DNA of 64,000 bases, taken from NCBI GenBank assembly GCA_903858115.1, contig CAIOHR010000280.1:58152-122151 (forward strand), read 5' to 3'. The stretch is from an uncultured Pirellula sp. (GTDB lineage Bacteria; Planctomycetota; Planctomycetia; Pirellulales; Pirellulaceae). Both the position numbers and the translations under genes were made by a program. Below the pieces are notes generated by a model. The model was not told the DNA's origin, searched no databases, and saw only the letters and a program-made list of their open reading frames with translations. Positions 42,209-49,092 of this stretch are shown piece after piece. Positions within the stretch are counted from its first letter, which is position 1; every line of letters starts with the position of its first letter.

Positions 42209-43786
42209 ATGAATACTGACTTGCCGTTGGACGTAACAACATCGAGAGACATTCCTCGTCGACATCACTCTAAACAACTTGTTGCAACACTTGGTGCCTG
42301 GGATTCCTTCTTAGAAAAACTAGATCAAAGCGACGCTAATCACTTTAGCGATTTCCCAATTGAATCTCTCAACAACATCATTGCCGAAGCCTCGTTCCTC
42401 GGATTCCCTCAAACGGTCAAGCTTGCACGAGCCGTTCGACTCGCGATATTGCGATCCACGGAACACCCGACCTACTCGGGAGCGAATCGCCGACGCTTGT
42501 CTCGAGCGCTCGAAACATTAAAACAATCCGTCATGAACGACCCAAAACGAGTAGTTGGTCAGCCGAATGAATTGGTGCGAGAACTACAATCCGATTTCTC
42601 GCTGACTGACCACGATTTAACCTCGCCACTCGAACTTGAAATGAAGGCTCTACCATCAGAGCTCACGACTGGAGTGAACGGGAAACAATCTTTTACGGAA
42701 CACCGCGACATTGATGTGTATCGTAACTCTAGACTTGACTCACTAGACCAATGTTTCGAGGAAGAGTCCTGGATCGTATCACAGCTCGCAAGCCTGGCTG
42801 AGGATCTTGCCAGCGGTACCCACTGCAGTCACCCTGCGGCTCGTTTGATGTATGTTCTGAAGAATCACAAACTCTTTAATCAGGTAGATCGCGTGTGCTT
42901 GGTAGGCAGAGTTGCAGGAGCGAATCAATTGGCGGTGGTCGATGCGAGTATGAGCGATCGATGCCCAGAGAACTCCCTGAAAAAGGGGTACTCTTGTTTT
43001 GTGAATCCAGAAGGCTCGCTTTTCAAAATGAAACCAGGAACCGTCCGGATGTTCGGCGATTGCGAACGCGTACTCTCATCATTTGCAGCCCAAGGAAAAC
43101 CGGCGCAACGCTCCATTGCCCTCATCTCCGATTTAGGACTGCGAAGCGGCTTATGCCTAGCGCTCGGCCGGAGCTCGGAAGTCCAGGGATTTTTATTTCT
43201 CAATTCCGTGCAAGAGGATCTGTTCCGGGAGATTTCAATCAACTCCGCTCCCATACTCTCCCTCTTTGGCTTGATTGCGACGATTACGCTAGACACAAAC
43301 GGTTTCCATCCATTGCCTAGAAATCACCCGCTTCGAAACGATGTCATTCCAAAGTCATCAAACTTATTCGAACTCAATCGCTTCAGAACGCAATTGGAAC
43401 AAGCTTTGGAGTTGCGGTGTCGCCCTGGTTATCAACCGACAATTAAGATCCGCCCCAAAGAAGAGTCGATACGCTTCCTCTATCTACCAACGACGATCGT
43501 CAATTCGCTAGCAGAATTGATCTCTCGAACTAGCGACGCTAAACAAGCCGTTCACGTTGATGTAGCGATCACACTCGGACAGGTACAAATTGGTTTTGAT
43601 CACCACGTTGCATCATCCGATGCGCGTGGCTTGACCTGGCTTTCGCGAATTGTTCAATCGGTCGATGTGGAATTCGCCAACAAGCCTGTTTCGATCAAAA
43701 AAACGGAGTCGCAGATTGTCGTTGAATTCCCTTTCGAGCCTCTTCCTTCCAGCCAGCAGGGCCTGCTGTATAGCACGGTCTACTAG
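42209..43786 (+). CDS. GAF-like and degenerate ATPase-like signalling protein
   Basis: A 525-residue protein from the ATG at 42209 (frame from TTG at 42164). Residues 15-110 are helical and Hpt-like (SLNNIIAEASFLGFPQTVKL) but have no phosphorylatable His in the HSxKG context. Residues 210-370 look like a GAF fold: VCLVGRVAGANQLAVV, SFAAQGKPAQRSIALISDLG, GFLFLNSVQEDLF. The C-terminal 130 residues (FLYLPTTIVNSLAELI, VEFPFEP) resemble a HATPase without G1/G2 boxes. It may be an inactive kinase or adaptor. Order in the cluster links it to CheA. It does not show the Cys motif of bilin-binding GAF domains. Assignment is tentative. Confidence 0.6.
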   Translation: MNTDLPLDVTTSRDIPRRHHSKQLVATLGAWDSFLEKLDQSDANHFSDFPIESLNNIIAEASFLGFPQTVKLARAVRLAILRSTEHPTYSGANRRRLSRALETLKQSVMNDPKRVVGQPNELVRELQSDFSLTDHDLTSPLELEMKALPSELTTGVNGKQSFTEHRDIDVYRNSRLDSLDQCFEEESWIVSQLASLAEDLASGTHCSHPAARLMYVLKNHKLFNQVDRVCLVGRVAGANQLAVVDASMSDRCPENSLKKGYSCFVNPEGSLFKMKPGTVRMFGDCERVLSSFAAQGKPAQRSIALISDLGLRSGLCLALGRSSEVQGFLFLNSVQEDLFREISINSAPILSLFGLIATITLDTNGFHPLPRNHPLRNDVIPKSSNLFELNRFRTQLEQALELRCRPGYQPTIKIRPKEESIRFLYLPTTIVNSLAELISRTSDAKQAVHVDVAITLGQVQIGFDHHVASSDARGLTWLSRIVQSVDVEFANKPVSIKKTESQIVVEFPFEPLPSSQQGLLYSTVY

Positions 43787-43932
43787 GCACAAGCATTGTG
43801 GTAGCGTGTAACGGTATGGAAATCCATCGTCAAACTTATGAGTCGTTTGGACACACGGGATTCCCTTACGTGGTTATTGAATCCTATTCAGCGAACATGC
43901 TCATTCTATCAGGGAAAAGAGTTCGATAGGAA

Positions 43933-43942
43933 CAGTGCAATA
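43933..43942 (+). promoter_or_regulatory. CAGTGCAATA motif upstream of the LuxR-type gene
   Basis: This exact 10-mer also lies at 35301-35310 between the bilin and che operons, and a near copy (CAGTGCAAAA) at 26876-26885 before the Hsp20 gene. All three are non-coding. It also occurs once inside the coding region of the histidine kinase (901-910), so chance cannot be excluded. It would suit autoregulation by the LuxR-type protein starting 49 bp downstream. Confidence 0.35.
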
Positions 43943-43990
43943 TTCGCTTAAACCTGTCCTTAGAACGTTTTCGATTGGTTATTGACTGGT

Positions 43991-44695
43991 ATGACTCACA
44001 CGAACTCGATACCCAAAGTATTTGTTTTGGCGAAGACCAACGTGGCCTGCGACCGGATCAATCAGGCATTGACATCGGAACCGGTTAGGGTTGTTCATTT
44101 CAATGAAACACAAAAATATTCTGAGATATTTGACGATTTGGAAGCTGCTTGCGTTCTCGTCGAGATTGGACAAAATCCAAAGAGCGAACTGAATGCCATC
44201 ACGTCATTACACGCCAATGGGCATCCTTTACCAGTGATCGCAGTAAGTAACGAATGGACGGTTTCCGACGCAGTTCGGGCCATCAAGTCTGGAGCGGATG
44301 ATGTTTGCGATTTGCAGACGCAAGTCCATGAGCTTCGCAAGATGATCCACAAAGCGATAGCGTCAGAACTACCACGGCATAGTGATTTGCGAGATGCTAT
44401 ACCGGCTGCAATCCTTGAGAAACTCGACACGGTGGAAGCCCGAATCTTGCACCTTATCCTTTTGGGATTAACAGCCAAAGAGATCGGTTCTGCTCTCGAT
44501 GTGAGCATAAGAACTTACCACTACCGAAAGAAAACAATCTTTCAGAAGCTGGGGACCCTCAACCGATCCGACTTGATCGAATTGATCCGAACAACAAACG
44601 GTCGAATAACGGAATGGCATAGTCCACACGCAGCTCCGAACTCCCCCCGTCTTCATAGGCCGGCATTCTTGTCGCAAGGTTTGGTTGCTCAATAG
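43991..44695 (+). CDS. LuxR/FixJ-type regulator with atypical receiver
   Basis: A 234-residue protein from the ATG at 43991 (a TTG lies three codons upstream). The N-terminal domain has a receiver fold (KVFVLAKTNVACDRINQALT; AVRAIKSGADDV), but the phospho-acceptor position reads VLVEIG, Glu replacing Asp, and no KP motif follows. The output is a LuxR HTH: LDTVEARILHLILLGLTAKE, IGSALDVSIRTYHYRKKTIF. It probably acts without phosphorylation, locked active by the Glu or controlled by a ligand. It lies about 200 bp after the GAF/ATPase-like gene and may be the regulator of this island. The gene is followed by a long non-coding stretch. Confidence 0.85.
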   Translation: MTHTNSIPKVFVLAKTNVACDRINQALTSEPVRVVHFNETQKYSEIFDDLEAACVLVEIGQNPKSELNAITSLHANGHPLPVIAVSNEWTVSDAVRAIKSGADDVCDLQTQVHELRKMIHKAIASELPRHSDLRDAIPAAILEKLDTVEARILHLILLGLTAKEIGSALDVSIRTYHYRKKTIFQKLGTLNRSDLIELIRTTNGRITEWHSPHAAPNSPRLHRPAFLSQGLVAQ

Positions 44696-45156
44696 TCGAC
44701 GAATGGTATCTCTACCAGTAACGGGCGGCTGCGATCCTTGGGGAAGGACTGGACCCAGCGAGCGAACGCTGTATCAGTCGATTGCCAGACCACGAATATC
44801 AACTTGCGGAAAGTCATTCTTAAGATCCTCGTCAAAGCCGAACTAAAACCATAGCCAGGGCTATTCCCAACTTGAGAGGCTGGCTACAGACTGACTTGGC
44901 AGTTAGATTCCCCTCGAACTTTGTCACCGCTTGGCTTGGCATTTGTCACCGCTTGGCTTGGCAATAGTGAGCGAGTAGCAAACGCCAATTATCTTACCGT
45001 CACCACCGACCACTTGTTAGTTGCTTCTCAGGGGGTGGGGCAGAAGTTAGGGAGCTCTTTGACGGAAAGCACCTCCAAGCAAAACAAATCACTTCCAGCA
45101 GACCCTGCGAAAACCAGGGCGATCGCAAATGCGAAAGGTTATCCAACGGTTACCAA
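44696..45156. other. 461-bp non-coding stretch with a 22-bp tandem duplication
   Basis: No convincing gene is present. TTTGTCACCGCTTGGCTTGGCA occurs twice in a row without mismatch (44920-44941 and 44942-44963). TAGCCAG/CTGGCTA arms around 44853-44887 could form a hairpin without a T-run. The stretch separates the chemosensory island from the tRNA and housekeeping genes. Confidence 0.6.
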
Positions 45157-45230
45157 TACCCCCGGCAGAATTCGAATCTGCGACCTCAGCTTTAGGAAAG
45201 CCGCGCTCTATCCAACTGAGCTACGAGGGC
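45157..45230 (-). tRNA. tRNA-Arg (anticodon CCU)
   Basis: The minus strand folds as a complete cloverleaf: acceptor GCCCTCG/CGGGGGT (with G-U pairs), D-arm GCTC..GAGC, anticodon stem CGGCT/AGCTG with loop TTCCTAA giving anticodon CCU, variable AGGTC, and T-arm GCAGA-TTCGAAT-TCTGC. The discriminator is A and CCA is not encoded. It reads AGG codons. A tRNA at the edge of an accessory region is a possible integration target, but no att duplication is seen here. Confidence 0.93.
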
Positions 45231-45355
45231 ATCGACGAGCCAATCCGTTTCCGAATCGATCGCGAGCGCTTATAGTACCAGAAATTCACTTTCCCAAAAA
45301 GACTTCGTGGATACCATTCCCATCCATCGACAACATCCAATGGTAACGCCAGCCT

Positions 45356-46456
45356 ATGACGCAGCCCCCCGTTGACACAATCGAAAACTCCTCGGTAACC
45401 GCCCCCCATGGAGATCAAAAGGATTCGCTGCGAATGCTCGATGCGAATCTTAATCGTGCGAACGAAGCGGTTCGCACCCTCGAAGATATCGCCCGTTTCC
45501 GCGACTTGGCGACGGCACAGATCGGCTACAAAAATTTGAGGCATTCCTTACAGGCGATCGCCCAGAATTGGCCCAACCCTGAACTATGGGCTTCTAGGCA
45601 TACAGCTTCCGATGTCGGTACCGACCAAAAAACCGATTCTGAACTTGTTCGGTCCGGTGGCTTATCCGACATCGCAATCGCCGCCGCAAACCGATTGCAA
45701 CAATCATTACGCTGCCTCGAGGAAGTCGCGAAGTACCTTTTTCCGGAATCGGCCCGAGCTATCGAAAAACTGCGTTATGAATCTTACGATTTGAACGCTA
45801 CGTCTCTCTTGAGCTTGCAAAGAGATATTGAATTTCTTCGCCAAGCCAAGCTGTATTTGCTGGTTGATTGCCAACTCCCTTTGCACGCTTTTTCCGAGCG
45901 AGTCGCCGATATCTCTCGGGCAGGCGTAGACTTGATTCAGATTCGCGACAAAAAAAAAGAAGCCCTCGAGCTTCTCACTTACGTGGAGGCGGCCAATACC
46001 GCCGTCGATAGCAAGCAAACACGAATCATAGTGAATGATCGTGCAGATATCGCAAGACTTTCGGGCTGTTTCGGCTTACACGTCGGGCAGTTCGATCTAA
46101 CCATAGGACAATCGCGGTTGCTGCTTCGCCCAGAGTCTGTTGTCGGCCTCTCGACACACACTATGGAACAAGTGCGAGCTGCCATTGCACTCGGTGCGGA
46201 CTACATGGGATGCGGTCCGACTTTTCCGTCTAGCACGAAACTTTTCGCGAGCTTTCCCGGTGTTTCGTTCCTCAAGCAGGTTCAGCCACTTTTGAAAGAG
46301 TCGAACATTCCTGCCTTTGCGATCGGTGGAATTCATGCAGGTAACATCCGAGAGATAGTTCAAACCGGATTTCACCGTGTTGCCGTGAGCAGCGCGATTT
46401 GGAATGCAGAGAAACCGACTGAAGCTTCGAAGCAATTGAAGGCGGCGTTGAGTTAG
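45356..46456 (+). CDS. thiE: ThiD2-ThiE fusion: HMP-P kinase-like domain plus thiamine-phosphate synthase
   Basis: A 366-residue fusion. Residues 25-145 match the ThiD2 family: MLDANLNRANEAVRTLEDIA, then ASRHTASDVGTDQKTDSEL and AAANRLQQSLRCLEEVAKY. Residues 160-366 are ThiE: KLYLLVDCQLPL, VDLIQIRDKKK, VNDRADIA, GLHVGQ, GLSTHTMEQ, MGCGPTFPSSTK, AIGGI and VAVSSAIW. The ThiE part joins HMP-PP and thiazole phosphate into thiamine phosphate. ThiD2 has been linked to HMP-P phosphorylation, so the fusion could carry out consecutive steps. It is transcribed alone and converges on fliS with a 12-bp gap. Confidence 0.95.
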   Translation: MTQPPVDTIENSSVTAPHGDQKDSLRMLDANLNRANEAVRTLEDIARFRDLATAQIGYKNLRHSLQAIAQNWPNPELWASRHTASDVGTDQKTDSELVRSGGLSDIAIAAANRLQQSLRCLEEVAKYLFPESARAIEKLRYESYDLNATSLLSLQRDIEFLRQAKLYLLVDCQLPLHAFSERVADISRAGVDLIQIRDKKKEALELLTYVEAANTAVDSKQTRIIVNDRADIARLSGCFGLHVGQFDLTIGQSRLLLRPESVVGLSTHTMEQVRAAIALGADYMGCGPTFPSSTKLFASFPGVSFLKQVQPLLKESNIPAFAIGGIHAGNIREIVQTGFHRVAVSSAIWNAEKPTEASKQLKAALS

Positions 46457-46468
46457 CTTCCTAATACG

Positions 46469-46909
46469 CTACGCGCTAAAGCTGTATGATGATGAACCGC
46501 CCTCGTCAAATGGAGACTGAACCAGTGTTGAACCTTGGCTTTCGATCATTTCTTTTCGAACGAACATACTCCAAGTTTCCATCTCAATTTCCAAAATCTC
46601 GGACACGTTGTGGAGGGCTTCGGCGTCGCGTTCAATGGATACAGCCGCGATCAACTTGGACATGAAAATGTAAAGATCGGATGTGATCTCGGCCAACTCA
46701 TGTGTTGGATCGACGATACCAGCCAAAAGCTCGGTGACAATATCTTGGATTCGGATAACCCATTGATCTGCTTCGTCATATTTGTTCTGTTTCCACAGAT
46801 CTTGGACTACGACTGACAATCCATGCGCCTTTTGAAGCAATAAGAATCGAAGTTTTGCTGGTGATGCGGATTCAACTTCTTGCTTAAGAAATGCTTCTTG
46901 TGCGTCCAT
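46469..46909 (-). CDS. fliS: Flagellin export chaperone FliS
   Basis: A 146-residue protein from the ATG at 46909; the frame runs back to a GTG at 46987, but MDAQEAFLKQEVESASPAKL matches the usual family start. SPAKLRFLLLQKAHGLSVVV followed by DEADQWVIRIQDIVTELLAG is the FliS helix bundle. The C-terminus after EMETWSMFVRKEMIE is a Ser-rich tail. FliS binds the flagellin C-terminus and stops early polymerisation. No other flagellar gene lies in the window. It suggests the organism has a flagellated stage, as many Pirellulaceae swarmer cells do. Confidence 0.85.
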   Translation of the reverse strand: MDAQEAFLKQEVESASPAKLRFLLLQKAHGLSVVVQDLWKQNKYDEADQWVIRIQDIVTELLAGIVDPTHELAEITSDLYIFMSKLIAAVSIERDAEALHNVSEILEIEMETWSMFVRKEMIESQGSTLVQSPFDEGGSSSYSFSA

Positions 46910-47178
46910 ATAGCTTTCGATCGGCCTGGAAGAAAAGGTGTAGGTGTGTTTATCCCTACACTCTGACCGACGAATCGACACATCCACTTAGATGGCTTGA
47001 AGGATGCGGAAGATTTTCCTCAATGGAGTCTAGTGCCGACGATACAATCCTCACAGGCTAACCTGGTTAGCAAGGTGGCGTGGATTGGCGAGTCGGAACA
47101 GTCATGGAAGCGAAGTTACTTCCGGGATGCCTTTTGTGAATAAGACGGGCTCCGCGCTGCTCGCTCGCTTACAGCCGA

Positions 47179-48579
47179 CTAGCGGCGAATGGTGATTTGA
47201 GACCCTCTAGCTAGCATTCCGAAGACATCTGATGCATCCATCGGAGCGAGACTGATACAGCCTTGATTCCCCGAGCCGTTCTCTGCCGTCCCATGAATGC
47301 AAAGATCTTGGCCGAGATCGATCCAGTAGCCGCCATAAGGGTTCTTGGGGTCTGTTCCTGCGATCGGGGCGCCGGTCCCGTAGTAATTTCGATCGCGTTG
47401 CTTATCGATCACTTGATAGTCGCCTGGCTTTGGTTGCGGATCTGATCCGGTGGAGATCGGATACCTGCCTGCGTACAAATCCCGAACGAAGACGGTCAAT
47501 TCATTTCGTTGCAGATCGACTTCCGCTCGGAAAGGACCAGGCACAACTTTGATTTTTGTTCCTTCCGAAAGAGGCGAATGAGGTTCGACAGCATTGATAC
47601 GGGCCAATAGTTCGGCAGGAACTTGATATCGTTTTGCAACCTGCTCCATCGTCTCACCCCTTGCCGCCACATAGGCAATTTCTAAGAAGTGCTCACGGGA
47701 GTAGACAACCTCACCGGCGAGAGCGTCGAGAAGATCCAAGAGATCTTGACGTTGCTCGTTGGTCAGTTCTTTTGCATTATGAAAAACGCTTAGAGTCGCG
47801 AGGGCTTCTTTCAATTGGCCTCTATTCGCTTTTTCCATCGCGATTTCCTTTGCGTTTTCGTACGCTTGGCTAGCTGAGGATGCTGACAACGATGGTGCCT
47901 CCGTTGTCGGATTCGAATTGGTTGATAAATCCTTCGAAGTCGCCAGTTGCGACTTGAGGGCTGCATCTGTCGACGAGCCTGTGAGACTCGGTAGGGACGG
48001 GCTTGCCGATGCGACCGCAGGAAGAGTCGATGAAGGTAATGCTATTCCAAAATCGGGTGTCGAAGTTTCATTCGCTTCTTTGGTTGAAATCAAAAGTGGC
48101 AACGATGGAAGCGGATTTGGCGAACTCGGCAAAGCTTCAATTGCAGACGGCACGGGTGTGACAACCGCGGATGGAGCCGGAGTTGCTGTCAACAACCCGG
48201 GGCTTGGCGATGAGGAAGTTCCCAAGATCGGAGTGGTCGGAAAGGTTGCTGTACCAGCCGAGGAATCAAGCGGAGGCAATGGGCTATTTGCATTAGGATT
48301 AGCCGACGCAGGAGCAGGCGTCGAGGCAAATCCAGTGCTTGGCGCGGTATTGAATGCAGCCCACGGGTCGGTCGTTGCAGCAGTCGACGTCGATGAACTG
48401 CTGTTGGTAGCCGTAAACGGTCCTGTCACCCCTGATATATCCGGTGTCGTCGTATCGAGATCGACTAGGTTTTCAAGTTCCGGGTTGAGTGTCGTATTTG
48501 TACCGTTGAGCGCTACGAAGCCACCATAGATGACGAAGAGCAACAAAACGACGACAACAGCAGTCTTTAGGGTTTGCAC
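47179..48579 (-). CDS. Membrane-anchored L,D-transpeptidase (YkuD) with LysM-like domain
   Basis: A 466-residue protein. An N-terminal TM/signal anchor (TAVVVVLLLFVIYGGFVAL) is followed by a 200-residue Pro/Ser/Thr/Ala-rich spacer and a helical part near 245-300. A LysM-like motif follows (ARGETMEQVAKRYQVPAELL). The YkuD catalytic domain at 350-466 ends HGTAENGSGNQGCISL with catalytic C441 and its HGT histidine. Such enzymes cross-link peptidoglycan stems or attach proteins. Presence here agrees with planctomycetes having peptidoglycan. The long spacer probably spans the periplasm. It is transcribed alone. Confidence 0.93.
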   Translation of the reverse strand: MQTLKTAVVVVLLLFVIYGGFVALNGTNTTLNPELENLVDLDTTTPDISGVTGPFTATNSSSSTSTAATTDPWAAFNTAPSTGFASTPAPASANPNANSPLPPLDSSAGTATFPTTPILGTSSSPSPGLLTATPAPSAVVTPVPSAIEALPSSPNPLPSLPLLISTKEANETSTPDFGIALPSSTLPAVASASPSLPSLTGSSTDAALKSQLATSKDLSTNSNPTTEAPSLSASSASQAYENAKEIAMEKANRGQLKEALATLSVFHNAKELTNEQRQDLLDLLDALAGEVVYSREHFLEIAYVAARGETMEQVAKRYQVPAELLARINAVEPHSPLSEGTKIKVVPGPFRAEVDLQRNELTVFVRDLYAGRYPISTGSDPQPKPGDYQVIDKQRDRNYYGTGAPIAGTDPKNPYGGYWIDLGQDLCIHGTAENGSGNQGCISLAPMDASDVFGMLARGSQITIRR

Positions 48580-48664
48580 TGCGGTCCTCCTGACCTTTCC
48601 TCTTAACCAATCACAATGCCAAAATACCTTTTTTGGCTACATTCACCTGGGATCCTAGAAATTC

Positions 48665-48973
48665 CTAATCGGGCACGTCAATCTCAATTACCCCATCTGC
48701 TTCCTGGATTTCGTAGGTTTTTAACATCGGTTTGCACGTGGTCGCATTGCATCCCGTCTTCAATTCATACTGCCAACCATGCCATGGGCACGTAATCGTA
48801 CCGTCCCGCAATTGCCCCTTGGCCAACGGTCCTCCTTGATGCATGCAAACTCCATCGATCGCAAACAATACTCCTTGATCCCGAAAAACAGCGATGATAT
48901 CTCCACGAAACAATACCTCCATCGAGGAACCTTCAGCGAGTTGGTTTGATTCACAGACTCTTGTCCAAGCCAT
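48665..48973 (-). CDS. Rieske-type [2Fe-2S] ferredoxin
   Basis: A 102-residue single-domain Rieske protein. The ligand motifs are C-x-H in GVCMHQGGPL and C-x2-H in ITCPWHGW. The length and the ending KTYEIQEADGVIEIDVPD match the NirD-like/biphenyl-dioxygenase ferredoxin group. It probably carries electrons to an oxygenase or reductase that is not encoded nearby. It could serve the haem oxygenase or bilin reductase, but nothing shows it. It is divergent from the M16-like gene (119-bp gap). Confidence 0.93.
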   Translation of the reverse strand: MAWTRVCESNQLAEGSSMEVLFRGDIIAVFRDQGVLFAIDGVCMHQGGPLAKGQLRDGTITCPWHGWQYELKTGCNATTCKPMLKTYEIQEADGVIEIDVPD

Positions 48974-49092
48974 AAGCTGTTGTGGTTACCTCGTTTTCGA
49001 GTTGTTTGTGCAAAGTTGAATCAACGATTGTTGGAAATTGTATTACAATCGTCAGTTGCTGATACGCATCGCGCCAACTTTTCCACCGCATC

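Noticed and set aside
42209..43786. Bilin-binding GAF (cyanobacteriochrome or phytochrome)
   Set aside because: No conserved chromophore Cys-His motif is visible in the GAF-like part.
44921..45346. 141-residue plus-strand ORF
   Set aside because: It runs through the 22-bp repeat and the antisense of the tRNA gene.
47918..48529. 203-residue plus-strand ORF with Gly/Val/Ala repeats
   Set aside because: It is antisense to the low-complexity spacer of the L,D-transpeptidase.
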